Of a stretch of DNA of 64,000 nt, positions 35,901-44,913 are shown in pieces. Source of the DNA: Rhizobium ruizarguesonis (GTDB taxonomy: Bacteria; Pseudomonadota; Alphaproteobacteria; Rhizobiales; Rhizobiaceae); contig NZ_PQIG01000013.1 of assembly GCF_012349115.1 (NCBI RefSeq), positions 124,001-188,000 of the forward strand, given 5' to 3'. Made by a program: the position numbers and the translations under genes. The notes under the pieces were generated by a model. The model searched no databases. It had not been told where the DNA came from and worked only from the letters and a program-made list of their open reading frames with translations. Positions within the stretch are counted from its first letter, which is position 1; each line of letters begins with the position of its first letter.

Positions 35901-36950
35901 TCATTTCCCCGCAGGCTTGACGGCCGAGCAAGTGCCGGCATCGGCTTTTGCCGCCTCGGCAAGAAGCCGCATCTGCGGCCGCTCGATGCCCTTGCGCGGC
36001 TGGACGTTGAACGGCTCGTCCGCCGGCCACCATTCGCCCGCCGCCCAGTAGGACCAGCCGAGCCAGACATCGCTATTCCCGGACATGGTGGCGTAGATCT
36101 CGGTCAGCCCGCTCATGCAATCCTTGTCGGCGGAGGCGCCGAATTCGCCGAGAAAGCCGCGTTTGTGGTTCTGCTTCAGCCAGGCAGTGACGCCGTTGAT
36201 CGCCGCGACTGCGGCGCCTGCACCTTCGCAGGTCGGATGGGTTCCGGAGGAATCGGCGTCGAGATACTGGTGGACCTCATAGGCGTAGAAGTCGAGCGGA
36301 TCGCGCACGCCGAGCATCACCGTGCCGTTGGCGCCGCCGATCACATCCTTTTCCCAGCTGCCCGCGCCGCTCCATGCCGTGCCCGGCACCAGGATGAGGT
36401 TGCGCGCGCCGACGGCGCGGATGCTGCGGATCGCCGCATTGGCGGCATCCAGCCAGTCGGTTGCCTTGATGTCGTGCGGTTCGTTCATCAGGCCGAAGAG
36501 AACGCCGTCCTGATTGGCAAATTCGACGGCAAGCCTTGCCCAGAAATCCCCGAAGGCGGCATCCGTCGCCGGCGCCGTGCCGACCTGGGTCTTGTCGTAA
36601 TAGCCGAAATTATGCGGGTCGAGCAGAACCGTTATGTCGTGCTTGCGGATCAGACCGATCGTATCTTTGATCCGCTTGAGCTCATCCTCGTCGAGCCGTC
36701 CGCCGAGCGCCGGCTGCAGCCGCTCCCAGCGGAAGGGCAGCCGGATGATGGTCATGCCCTTCTTGGCGAAATAGCCGATCGTGTCTTCGCCGGGATAGGT
36801 ATAGTTGGTGCCGTAGATGCCGCCGCGTTCGCCATATTCACCGCCGGACAAATTAACGCCGCGATAACAGGGAGCCTCGGTCGCAAAGGTCGGCGACGGG
36901 ATCAGAGCGGCCGCAAGCAGCAGCGCTGTCAGATGTCGTGTCGTCCTCAT
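35901..36950 (-). CDS. Secreted glycoside hydrolase family 5 (cellulase-like)
   Basis: The 349-residue protein has a signal peptide (MRTTRHLTALLLAAALIPSP) and a GH5 barrel: GMTIIRLPFRWERL, the acid/base Glu157 in GLMNEPHD, and the nucleophile Glu269 in FLGEFGAS. There are several cysteines (CYRGV, CEGAG, DCMSG, GTCSAV). Family members hydrolyse beta-1,4-glucans. Its tight coupling to a polymerase-like gene suggests trimming or release of a polysaccharide rather than growth on plant cellulose. GAGGA precedes the ATG. Confidence 0.9.
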   Translation of the reverse strand: MRTTRHLTALLLAAALIPSPTFATEAPCYRGVNLSGGEYGERGGIYGTNYTYPGEDTIGYFAKKGMTIIRLPFRWERLQPALGGRLDEDELKRIKDTIGLIRKHDITVLLDPHNFGYYDKTQVGTAPATDAAFGDFWARLAVEFANQDGVLFGLMNEPHDIKATDWLDAANAAIRSIRAVGARNLILVPGTAWSGAGSWEKDVIGGANGTVMLGVRDPLDFYAYEVHQYLDADSSGTHPTCEGAGAAVAAINGVTAWLKQNHKRGFLGEFGASADKDCMSGLTEIYATMSGNSDVWLGWSYWAAGEWWPADEPFNVQPRKGIERPQMRLLAEAAKADAGTCSAVKPAGK

Positions 36951-37084
36951 GGCATCCTCGCAATCGCGGCAAATCGCAACATCGGCGTCGCTGAAGTTAT
37001 TTTAACGGTCCGTTAGCTAAGAATTTCTAAAGTATCTGCACCTCGGCTTCAGTCTTTCACGCTGGGCGGGACACGAGTGCGCGT

Positions 37085-38689
37085 ATGAACCAGTATGACA
37101 GGAACAGGGTAAGCCGGCTCCCTGGCTGGCGCAGTTTTGAGCCGTCTCAGACTGCGCCGGAAGGCGTGCGCATGCGCAGTCCTGTCGTCCGTCCGGATGA
37201 TTTCGTCCGGCCATCGCCCGAACCCGCCCCGCCACCCGTCGTGCCGCCGGCAAGCATTGCCGAAAGCCGCCAAAATGAGCGTCCGGCGCCTCCTCCAAAA
37301 CAGCCTGTCGTCGACGCGCCGTTGAATGCAGCGTCGGCACCTGCCGCCCCGCTTCTCGACCTCCGCTCCAGTATCGCCGCGATCTGGAGCCGGCGGTTGG
37401 TCGTGCTGGGGCTGGGCCTTCTCGGAGCTGTGGCCGGCGGGGCGGTGGCGCCGCTGATCGCCCAGAAATTCACCGCTGTCAGCAGCCTCTATTTCGACCC
37501 ACGCCAGATCGGCCTTGCCGACGCCAGCGCGCAATCCTCGGGCCCCTCGCCGGAAATGATCTCGGCGCTGATCGACAGCCAGGTGCAGATCCTGACTTCG
37601 GGCAATGTGCTGCGCCGCGTCGCCGAAGCCATGAAGCTCGGCCAGGATCCCGAATTCACCGGCGGCCGGACGGATGGCGCCGCCGTGATCGGCACTCTGC
37701 AGAAGGCGCTGGTCATCACCCGCGAGGCCAGCACCTATGTCGTCTCGCTTGCTGCCACGACCAACGATCCCGAAAAATCCGCAAGGCTTGCCAACCAGGT
37801 CGTCACCTCCTTCACCGAGGAGGAGAACAGCGCTTCGAACGGCATCTACGAAAACACCTCGTCGACACTTGATGGACGGCTCAACGACCTGCGCCAGAAG
37901 GTGCTGGAAGCCGAGCAGGCTGTCGAAACCTTCCGCGCCGACAATGACATGGCCGCGACCGAGGGCAACCTGATCTCCGACCAGCGGCTCGTCTCGCTGA
38001 ACACGATGCTGGTGACGGCACAGGAAAAGACCATCCAGGCGAAGGCGCGCGCCGATGCCGTCGCCAATCTCCGCGTCGAGGACATTGTCGCCGGCAACCA
38101 GGCGGAGGGCGGCGTCACCTCGCCGCTCGTCAGCCTGCGTCAGCAATATGCCACCCAGGCCGCCGCCGTCGGCAGCCTCGAAAGCCAGATGGGCACGCGT
38201 CATCCGCGCCTGCAGGCGGCCCGCTCCTCGCTGCAAAGCATTGGCGGCGAAATCAAGGGCGAATTGCAGCGTCTCGCCACCTCGGCAAGGGGCGAATACG
38301 AGCAGGCAAAGGCGGCCGAGGACAGCATCGCCAAGGAGCTTGCCGTGCAGAAGGCGCTACAGGCGAGTTCGTCGGACAAGCAGGTGGAACTGAACGAATT
38401 GCAGCGCAAGGCGACGGCGGCGCGCGATATTTACGAGACGGTGCTGAAACGCTCCAGCCAGACGAGTGAAGAGCAGAATTTCAACCAGAGTAACATTCGC
38501 GTCATCTCGCCGGCCGAGCCGCCGGTCAAGGCCGATGGTCCGGGAAAGAAAATCCTGCTGGTCGCCGGCATTATCGGCGGTTTTCTTGCCGGTTTCGTCG
38601 TCGGCGCGGGTTTTGCGATCCTTGCCGGTCTCTTCGGCCATCCCGTCATCAGAAGTTATTTCAGGAAGTCGCCCGCTGCGGCCGCTTGA
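37085..38689 (+). CDS. Exopolysaccharide chain-length / transport protein (Wzz/GumC family)
   Basis: The 534-residue inner-membrane protein has a Pro-rich N-terminal tail, a first helix (RLVVLGLGLLGAVAGGAVAPLIA), a long periplasmic part with coiled coil (about 240-430, with GNLISDQRLVSLNTML and ELQRKATAARDIYETVLKRSSQ), and a second helix (KILLVAGIIGGFLAGFVVGAGFAILAGLF). The tyrosine-kinase domain found in some relatives is absent. It sets chain length or aids export of an exopolysaccharide. It diverges from the cellulase gene, with 134 bp between them. Confidence 0.9.
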   Translation: MNQYDRNRVSRLPGWRSFEPSQTAPEGVRMRSPVVRPDDFVRPSPEPAPPPVVPPASIAESRQNERPAPPPKQPVVDAPLNAASAPAAPLLDLRSSIAAIWSRRLVVLGLGLLGAVAGGAVAPLIAQKFTAVSSLYFDPRQIGLADASAQSSGPSPEMISALIDSQVQILTSGNVLRRVAEAMKLGQDPEFTGGRTDGAAVIGTLQKALVITREASTYVVSLAATTNDPEKSARLANQVVTSFTEEENSASNGIYENTSSTLDGRLNDLRQKVLEAEQAVETFRADNDMAATEGNLISDQRLVSLNTMLVTAQEKTIQAKARADAVANLRVEDIVAGNQAEGGVTSPLVSLRQQYATQAAAVGSLESQMGTRHPRLQAARSSLQSIGGEIKGELQRLATSARGEYEQAKAAEDSIAKELAVQKALQASSSDKQVELNELQRKATAARDIYETVLKRSSQTSEEQNFNQSNIRVISPAEPPVKADGPGKKILLVAGIIGGFLAGFVVGAGFAILAGLFGHPVIRSYFRKSPAAAA

Positions 38690-38730
38690 TGACGGTCGTC
38701 GGTTTTCCTACATCGGGGAAGCGGCCTATA

Positions 38731-38830
38731 GAGCAATTCCAGGAAAAGTGCGAAGCGGTTTTCCGTCCGGAATTGCGTAAAACGAAAAGTTAGAGCGGTT
38801 CTGCGTTTCCGTGAAAAGCTGAACCGCTCT
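38731..38830. repeat. Mosaic intergenic repeat B, copy 2
   Basis: GAGCAATTCC (38731-38740) faces GGAATTGC, followed by AGAGCGGTTC (38792-38801) facing GAACCGCTCT (38821-38830). The first part matches 13060-13115, while the second dyad differs, showing the mosaic build of these elements. Confidence 0.85.
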
Positions 38831-38849
38831 AGCCGGCAGGAGAATTCCC

Positions 38850-39182
38850 ATGCGGCTGTTGATGATGCTTCTGATATCGCTCGTTGCCGTGCCGAGCCTC
38901 GCCCCGGCGTCCGCCTTTGCCGTCGACTGGACGAAATCCGTCGATTCGGGCGTTCAACCCCTCTATCCCTACAAGGGTCTTCCCGGCGTCAAGGCGCAGC
39001 CGGACAAGAAAGAGGAGGAATCCTACAATTGCCGCACCGAAACCGTGCAGATCCGCCGTCGTTATGACGAAATCTTCCGTTCCGGCGGCATGCCGACGCT
39101 GATGTATGTCTGCGAACGCGACGGCTTCGTTACCACGGGTGGCAAAGTTCCGCTCCGCGGCCACTATCAGCCGGTGCGGTGA
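38850..39182 (+). CDS. Small secreted protein, function unknown
   Basis: The 110-residue product has a clear signal peptide (MRLLMMLLISLVAVPSLAPASAFA). A mature region of about 85 residues follows with two cysteines (ESYNCRTETVQIRRRYDEIF and YVCERDGFV), probably disulphide-bonded in the periplasm. No domain is recognised. GGCAGGAG seven bases before the ATG supports it. It lies between the Wzz-like gene and the convergent GNAT gene. Confidence 0.75.
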   Translation: MRLLMMLLISLVAVPSLAPASAFAVDWTKSVDSGVQPLYPYKGLPGVKAQPDKKEEESYNCRTETVQIRRRYDEIFRSGGMPTLMYVCERDGFVTTGGKVPLRGHYQPVR

Positions 39183-39188
39183 GGGGCT

Positions 39189-39863
39189 TCAGGCGGTCAG
39201 CAAAGCCGCTGGATGCGCCTGCCGGAAACGTCCGATCGGAAGCTCCATCCTCAGATAGTCGAAGCCGGCATTTGCTTCCGATCGATCGACGACCGAATAT
39301 TTGACCATGCCCTCTTCCTCCGTGCGCCGCAGCGGCAGGCTTTCGGCCGCCGCAAAGCCCAGCCGCTTGTAAAGGCCGATCGCTTTTTCATTGTGGGAGA
39401 AGACATGCAGCTCGGCGGTTTCGACTCCGAGCCCGGAAAACATCCACTCCAGCAGTGCCCTGCCGCAATGGAACATCAGGTTTCGCATATCGCTCGCCCG
39501 GCCGCGGATGACGTTGTCGAATTCGGCCGAACCGGGCCGGATGTTGCAGATGCCGAAATTGCCGAACCGGTTTCCGCCGGGATCGCAAATGACGAATAGG
39601 ATTCGGTCGGCGGCGGGCAGGGAGATGGTTTCGAGCCACTGCCGCGTGCGTTCCTGGGTGGCGTTAAACTGGCTGAGGAAAAACGGCATCGACTGGTTGC
39701 GCCACGTCGTCAGGTCGTCGATCAGGCCGGGCTCGTCGAGCATCGACCTGTCGATGCATTGCAGGTCGCCCACGTGCCTGCCGCTATCGTCCCTGATCGC
39801 AAGTCGGAGCCGTCTGGCCGGATCCGCATTGTCCTTGAGGCTGACGATATCGACCTGCGCCAT
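39189..39863 (-). CDS. GNAT-family acetyltransferase
   Basis: The 224-residue protein has a GNAT fold. RLRLAIRDD precedes the central beta strands (IGN-like GNRFGNFGICNIRPGSAEFDNVIRG). The acetyl-CoA site region ALLEWMFSGLGVETAELHVFSHNEKAIGLYKRLGF is typical of RimJ/PseH-like enzymes. As it follows an aminotransferase and a methyltransferase on the same strand, it may acylate the amino group of a nucleotide-linked aminosugar, as PseH or related enzymes do. That role is inference from context. Confidence 0.85.
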   Translation of the reverse strand: MAQVDIVSLKDNADPARRLRLAIRDDSGRHVGDLQCIDRSMLDEPGLIDDLTTWRNQSMPFFLSQFNATQERTRQWLETISLPAADRILFVICDPGGNRFGNFGICNIRPGSAEFDNVIRGRASDMRNLMFHCGRALLEWMFSGLGVETAELHVFSHNEKAIGLYKRLGFAAAESLPLRRTEEEGMVKYSVVDRSEANAGFDYLRMELPIGRFRQAHPAALLTA

Positions 39864-39887
39864 GAACGACTATCCCTGAGTGTCCGC

Positions 39888-40646
39888 TCACGCCTTGCGG
39901 CAGATGCAGTAGCCGCCCGGCGAGGAAGACAGCACCAGCTTGCCGTTCAGAACCGGATCGACTTCGAAGCGGTCGGTTTCCGCCAGATAATCGGTGACGG
40001 CCTTCAGCGGCTCGTTGCCGCGCAGCCAGACCTTGGAGCGTTTTGTGAAGGCCTGCTCCTCCGTCAGGTGGCCGATGAGCGTGTCGGCGACGACGAGGTA
40101 GCAGCCTTCCGTCACCAGTGGACCGTAGGCGCGGCATTCCGCCAGGACATGCTCGTAGGAATGGTCGCTGTCGAGTACCACCATCACGCGGGCGCCCGGC
40201 GGGATCTCGGCCTTCACGGCGGCAAGCACGTCGTCGTCGACTGAACCGCCCTGGATCATCTTGATCCGGTTCGACATCGGATGGGATTCGATCGACTCGC
40301 GATTATGGGCGCGGATGTCGATGTCGACGCCGACAACCTTGGCCTTGTCGTTGCCCATGGCGGCGAGGATCGACGCCATGAAGATCAGCGAGCCGCCGCG
40401 CGCAATGCCGGTTTCGATGATGACATCGGGCTTGGTCGCCCAGATGACTTCCTGGGTCGCCAGGATATCGACCGGAAGCTGGATGATCGGCACGCCCATC
40501 CATGACCAGAGATAGAAATAGTCGAACTTGTCGAGCCCGATCAGTGTGTTCAGCGATTGTTGAAAACTTGCCTCATCCTTGCCGAGCGCAAGCGACATTT
40601 CCCGCTTGTGGGCTTCGAATTCGAGACGATCGTCCTTCGTGGTCAT
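39888..40646 (-). CDS. CmcI-family SAM-dependent methyltransferase
   Basis: The 252-residue protein matches the cephalosporin-hydroxylase/CmcI family, which are SAM-dependent O-methyltransferases. The SAM-binding motif is DVIIETGIARGGSLIFMASI with VVGVDIDIRAHNRE, and the metal site region is MVVLDSDHSYEHVLAE. In surface-polysaccharide loci such proteins O-methylate sugars. It sits 32 bp downstream of the DegT aminotransferase and 24 bp upstream of the GNAT gene, so the three are probably one transcript. Confidence 0.88.
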   Translation of the reverse strand: MTTKDDRLEFEAHKREMSLALGKDEASFQQSLNTLIGLDKFDYFYLWSWMGVPIIQLPVDILATQEVIWATKPDVIIETGIARGGSLIFMASILAAMGNDKAKVVGVDIDIRAHNRESIESHPMSNRIKMIQGGSVDDDVLAAVKAEIPPGARVMVVLDSDHSYEHVLAECRAYGPLVTEGCYLVVADTLIGHLTEEQAFTKRSKVWLRGNEPLKAVTDYLAETDRFEVDPVLNGKLVLSSSPGGYCICRKA

Positions 40647-40678
40647 GACTGTTCTTTGTCCTTCGCTGTAGGGCTGTC

Positions 40679-41827
40679 TTAAACCGACTGCCGCAATGCC
40701 GTGCTGTTGTGGTAGATCCGCCCGGCCGCCATATCGAGCAGCGTTACCGCTACCCGGTCGATATCGGCTTCGCTCATGTCATGATAGCTCGGCAGGTTGA
40801 TCGCGCGACCCGGAATGCTCCAGGCGTTCACGTTCTGGGGCCGATCTTCGAACATGGAGAGGCTGGAGAGGGGATAAAAGAAGACGCGCGCATCGATATT
40901 GGCGGTCTCGAAGGTCTGCTGCATCATCTCGCGGGTAATGCCCGTCGACGGATGGAAGACGGCGGTCGGCATCCACGCGCCGTTGATCGTGCCGGTGTAT
41001 TCCGGGTTCATCGTGATGCCGGGCAGCGCCGAAAGCCGGATCATGTAGGAGGCCAGAATTTCGCGCTTGCGGTTGACGAGTTCCTCGATGCGCTCGAGTT
41101 GGGCGCATCCGATGGCCGCCTGGATGTTGGACATCTTGTATTTGAAGCCGATCGCATCTGGCCAGAACTGCTTCGTCTGTCCCCGAGCCCGGCCGTGATT
41201 GCTGAGCGTCAGCACCTTTTCGTAAAGGGCGGCGTCATTGGTGACGAACATGCCGCCTTCGCCTGTCGTCAGCGTCTTGGTGCCGTGGAAGGAGAAGGTG
41301 CCGAAGGCGCCCATCGAGCCGGCGCGGCGGCCGTGCCAGACGGAGCCGACCGCTTCAGCTGCATCCTCGATCACCGGAATGCCCGTCCTGTTGCCGATTT
41401 CCAGCAGCGCATCCATGTCGCAGAGGTTGCCGTAGAGATGCGTGGCGATAATGGCCTTGGTCTTCGGCGTGATATGGCGCTCAACCTCCTCGGGATCAAT
41501 GCACCACGTATCGGCAAGCACGTCGACAAAAACGGGTCTTGCGCCGAGGTGGACGATCGGCGAGACGGTGGCAACCCAGTTCGTATCGGCGAGGATCACT
41601 TCATCGCCTTCGCCGACGCCGAGCGCCGCCAAGCCCATGTGCATGGCGCCGGTGCAGCTCGAGGTCGCGATCGCAAAGCCACTGCCGAGATAGGTTTTGA
41701 AGTCGCGTTCGAAGCGGTTGAGATAGTCGTAGCAGCGCGCGCCCCAGCCGGTGGCGGCGGCATCGGCCGCATAATCCGTTTCGAGCTGGGTGATCGAAGG
41801 CTTGGTGTAGAAGATCCTGTTTGTCAT
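40679..41827 (-). CDS. DegT/DnrJ/EryC1 sugar aminotransferase
   Basis: The 382-residue PLP enzyme has the family motifs ATSSCTGAMHMGLAALGVGEGDEVI, VIEDAAEAVGS and the PLP lysine Lys184 in FSFHGTKTLTTGEGG. The lysine shows it is a true aminotransferase and not the E1 dehydrase (RfbH), which lacks it. Its likely substrate is a keto-deoxy-sugar made by the upstream rfb genes, giving a 3- or 4-amino sugar; which carbon cannot be told. It starts 76 bp after the GT2 gene, without a clear ribosome site. Confidence 0.92.
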   Translation of the reverse strand: MTNRIFYTKPSITQLETDYAADAAATGWGARCYDYLNRFERDFKTYLGSGFAIATSSCTGAMHMGLAALGVGEGDEVILADTNWVATVSPIVHLGARPVFVDVLADTWCIDPEEVERHITPKTKAIIATHLYGNLCDMDALLEIGNRTGIPVIEDAAEAVGSVWHGRRAGSMGAFGTFSFHGTKTLTTGEGGMFVTNDAALYEKVLTLSNHGRARGQTKQFWPDAIGFKYKMSNIQAAIGCAQLERIEELVNRKREILASYMIRLSALPGITMNPEYTGTINGAWMPTAVFHPSTGITREMMQQTFETANIDARVFFYPLSSLSMFEDRPQNVNAWSIPGRAINLPSYHDMSEADIDRVAVTLLDMAAGRIYHNSTALRQSV

Positions 41828-41903
41828 GCCGCTAATTTCTGTTGAATTGAAATCAAGACGCAGGCGCCCGCCACGACGCTAGTTTTTGAAGCTGGCGCGA
41901 GGC

Positions 41904-43142
41904 TCACATGATGATGTGTCGGGAGAGATCGTGCTCGTGGAAGACGAGGTTGGGCAGGTAGCCAAGTGCTACGAAATACTCCCGGTCGCTATTGACGCTG
42001 ACGAAGACGGCGGTGCTTTCCAGCGGACTGTCGCTGAGTTTCACCGTCACCTTCACCTTTCCGTTGAGGCCGAGTTCGCGCATCAGGCCTTCGAGAGCGG
42101 TGATTTCCGAGAAACCGCCGAGAAGCAGCGTATCGATGCCGATTGCCGAATTCACTTCGCTCACCAGCGTCTGGATGGCGACCATCAGGGGCAACCTTTC
42201 ACGGAAACTGCGAATTTCCGGGTGGTTGAGCATCCCGCCCCACATGATGCGGGTATAGAGCTCATAGGCCTTGATGAAGTTCTTGCGCTCCGCCCAGAAG
42301 CGGAAGGCGACCGCCATGCGATTGAGCGTGAAGACCTTGCACATCTCGTCATACTTGAGACGCGTCTCGGGCGTGAGGGTCATCGCTCCGCGCTTGACGC
42401 CCATATAGAGGAAATATTCAAGCCCGCCGCGATAGCGGTCCCAGCTCGTCATGACGTCGTTGGTGCCTTCTTGCGGACGGTCGCGGGCGATCGCCGAATT
42501 GACGATGGAGCGGTAGAACGGCCGCTGCAGGAAGGAGACCGCGCCCTGATCGAGGAAATGCGCAAGGAACGGGAACGGGTAGAAGCAGAATTCTCTTGGA
42601 ATCCAGGCCGACCGCAGGGCTGACGAGCGATAGATCGCGATTTCCGGAAAGATGTGGCCTTCGCAGATATACTGGAAGACGTCGCCGAAGCTTCCATGCG
42701 GAAACTTCCGATCCTCCTCGACATTGTAGAACTTCGTGATGTCGGTTTTGGCGACTTCGTCGTAGAGGAACCACGGCGCATGGGCGCAGGTCACCTCCTG
42801 ATTGTTGTCGAGATATCTGATGGTGTCGGCCACCGCATCGGCAATCAGCATGTCGTCGTCGGCGAGATAGATGAGGTATTCGCCCTTGCCGAGGCGCAGA
42901 GCGCTCGTGACGTTTGCCGCGGCGCCGGCATTGGTTTCACGTTTGTAGTAGCGGATCGGCTGCCCGCGGGCGATGAATTCCTCGACCACCTGCTGCGTGC
43001 CGTCCGTGGAGGCATTGTCGCAGATGACGATTTCGAAGGGAAAGGCGAACTTGTAGTCGTTCTCGCAGTAGGTCAGCGCGTTTCTGAGATAGGCTTCGCG
43101 GTTATAGGTCGGGATGCAGATGCTGAGTTTGATACCGCTCAA
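41904..43142 (-). CDS. Family 2 glycosyltransferase
   Basis: The 412-residue GT-A enzyme has LSICIPTYNREAYLRNALTY, the nucleotide-binding VICDNASTDGTQQVVEEF and a metal-binding IYLADDDML. The second half, after residue about 230, is a long helical extension of unknown role. It starts with TTG, which overlaps the epimerase stop as TTGA and is supported by AGGAG eight bases upstream. It likely adds the sugar produced by this operon to a lipid-linked glycan. Confidence 0.92.
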   Translation of the reverse strand: MSGIKLSICIPTYNREAYLRNALTYCENDYKFAFPFEIVICDNASTDGTQQVVEEFIARGQPIRYYKRETNAGAAANVTSALRLGKGEYLIYLADDDMLIADAVADTIRYLDNNQEVTCAHAPWFLYDEVAKTDITKFYNVEEDRKFPHGSFGDVFQYICEGHIFPEIAIYRSSALRSAWIPREFCFYPFPFLAHFLDQGAVSFLQRPFYRSIVNSAIARDRPQEGTNDVMTSWDRYRGGLEYFLYMGVKRGAMTLTPETRLKYDEMCKVFTLNRMAVAFRFWAERKNFIKAYELYTRIMWGGMLNHPEIRSFRERLPLMVAIQTLVSEVNSAIGIDTLLLGGFSEITALEGLMRELGLNGKVKVTVKLSDSPLESTAVFVSVNSDREYFVALGYLPNLVFHEHDLSRHIIM

Positions 43143-43681
43143 AGGCTTGTCTCCTGGCCGTAGCTGTCAAGCGCGGCGTCACGCTCGCTGATGATGCTCG
43201 GCGTGAACGGCCAGGCGATGGAAAAGGCGGGATCGTCCCAGCGGACGCCACGGGCAAGTTCCGGCACGTAGGTTTCCGACATTTGGTAAAAGAGTTCGCA
43301 ATCATCCTCGAGAGTCAGCAAGCCGTGTGCGCATCCTGCAGGTATGTAGAAGGCGTTGTGACTGATAGCATCGAGCTCGACGGAGGCCCATTTGAGATAG
43401 CTTGGCGAATCCGGTCTCAGATCGAGCGCCACGTCGAAGACCCTGCCGCGCGTGGCACGCACCAGCTTCACCTCCGGCCGCGGTTGGGCTTGGTAGTGCA
43501 TGCCGCGCAGCGTCCCCCGCTTGTGGTTCTGCGAGACATTGCACTGTGGGTAGACGGGCACGAGACCTTGCGCCGCAAAGGTCTGCGCGTCGAAGGTTCG
43601 TGCGAACATTCCCCGGTCGTCGGAGCGCGCGTCGACTTCCACGACAAAGGCGCCCGAAACCGCAGTGGGAAGGAATTTCAT
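43139..43681 (-). CDS. rfbC: dTDP-4-dehydrorhamnose 3,5-epimerase-family protein
   Basis: The 180-residue cupin-fold epimerase has DDRGMFARTFD, TLRGMHYQAQPRPEVKLVRATRGRVFDVALDLRPDSPSY (active-site His region) and FYIPAGCAHGLLTLED. In this cluster, with CDP-glucose genes and no rmlABD, it probably epimerises a CDP-4-keto-6-deoxyhexose (perhaps after C-methylation) and does not act in rhamnose synthesis. It overlaps both neighbours by four bases. The symbol reflects family only. Confidence 0.88.
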   Translation of the reverse strand: MKFLPTAVSGAFVVEVDARSDDRGMFARTFDAQTFAAQGLVPVYPQCNVSQNHKRGTLRGMHYQAQPRPEVKLVRATRGRVFDVALDLRPDSPSYLKWASVELDAISHNAFYIPAGCAHGLLTLEDDCELFYQMSETYVPELARGVRWDDPAFSIAWPFTPSIISERDAALDSYGQETSL

Positions 43682-44913
43682 CCGAGCACCGTCAGTTCCG
43701 GCACGGCAACGGCGAAGCGTCCGCCCCAGGCGCCGACCCTGCTATTGGCCGCAACGACTTCGTTCTTGATGTTCCAGGGCAGGATGAGGATATAATCCGG
43801 CTGCGTCTCGTCCATCTTCTCCGGCGCGTAGATCGGCAGTTTGCTCCCCGGCAGGAAATGCCCCTGCTTGTGCGGATTGCGGTCGACGACGTATTCGATG
43901 AGGTCGGTGCCGACGCCGCAGAAATTCAGCAGCGTGTTGCCCTTGGCGGCAGCGCCATAGGCGGCGACCTTCTTGCCGCTGCGTTTGGCTTCCGCGAGGA
44001 AGGCGAGCAGTCCATCCTTGATCGGCGCCACGCGGCTCTGGAAAGCCTCGTAGGTCTCGACCTTGTCGAAACCGGCGGCTGCCTCATCGGTGCGGACCTT
44101 GGCAAGACCGCGGCCGATTGCGTGAACCGTGGACGTTGCGCGGCAGGCAAGCACGCGGAGACTCCCGCCATGGGTCGGCAATTCTTCCACGTCAAAGATC
44201 TTGAGGCCGTGCGCCGCGAACACCTTTTCGACGGCCAGCAACGACAGATAGTAGAAATGCTCGTGGTAGACAGTGTCGAACTGGATATTTTCCATCAGCC
44301 GTAGCAGGTGCGGGAATTCAACGCTGACGACGCCGTCCGGCTTCAGCACAGCCGAAAGCCCGCCGACGAAATCGTTGATGTCAGGCACATGCGCCAGCAC
44401 GTTGTTGCCGATGACAATGTCGGCGGCAAGGCCGCGGGAGACGAGATCGGCAGCGGTTTCCTTGCCGAAGAAGCGCGCTTCCGTGGGAACGCCGATCTGC
44501 CGCGCCACTTCCGCAACGTTCTCGGCCGGCTCGATGCCGAGCACCGGCACGCCTGCTTCGACGAAATGCTTGAGGAGGTAGCCGTCATTGCTCGCCACCT
44601 CGATCACCTGTGATGCCTCACCGAGGCCGAAGCGCTTGCGCGCCATGATCGTAAACTGGCGGGCATGCTCCACCCAGCCGTCGCTGTAGGAGGAGAAATA
44701 GGCATAGTGGCTGAAGATATCCTCCGGCGGAACGAAGGCATCGGCCTGCACCAGCCAGCATTCGGAGCAGACGAAGGCGCGCAACGGATAGGAGGGCTCC
44801 GGCTTGTTGAGCTGCTCTTCCGTCAAATAGGCGTTGGCGAGCGGCGTCGAGCCCAGGTCGACGAAACGATGCTTCAGCGGGGCATCGCAAAACCGGCAAT
44901 TGTGCGCTGTCAT
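43678..44913 (-). CDS. NDP-hexose C-methyltransferase (zinc-ribbon, TylCIII-like)
   Basis: The 411-residue protein has the three-part plan of sugar C-methyltransferases. An N-terminal zinc-binding domain (CRFCDAPLKHRFVDLGSTPLANAYL ... FVCSECWLVQ) comes first, then a SAM-binding Rossmann domain (VIEVASNDGYLLKHFVEAGVPVLGIEPAENVAEVA). A C-terminal domain (KVAAYGAAAKGNTLLNFCGV, EYVVDRNPHKQGHFLPGSKLPI) completes it. These enzymes methylate C-3 of 4-keto-6-deoxy sugars, making branched sugars. The ATGA overlap with rfbG supports coupled synthesis. Confidence 0.92.
   Translation of the reverse strand: MTAHNCRFCDAPLKHRFVDLGSTPLANAYLTEEQLNKPEPSYPLRAFVCSECWLVQADAFVPPEDIFSHYAYFSSYSDGWVEHARQFTIMARKRFGLGEASQVIEVASNDGYLLKHFVEAGVPVLGIEPAENVAEVARQIGVPTEARFFGKETAADLVSRGLAADIVIGNNVLAHVPDINDFVGGLSAVLKPDGVVSVEFPHLLRLMENIQFDTVYHEHFYYLSLLAVEKVFAAHGLKIFDVEELPTHGGSLRVLACRATSTVHAIGRGLAKVRTDEAAAGFDKVETYEAFQSRVAPIKDGLLAFLAEAKRSGKKVAAYGAAAKGNTLLNFCGVGTDLIEYVVDRNPHKQGHFLPGSKLPIYAPEKMDETQPDYILILPWNIKNEVVAANSRVGAWGGRFAVAVPELTVLG

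Noticed and set aside
40679..41827. DegT-family gene as RfbH (CDP-4-keto-6-deoxyglucose 3-dehydrase)
   Set aside because: RfbH lacks the PLP lysine and is longer; this protein keeps the lysine in FHGTKTLTTGEGG, so it is an aminotransferase.
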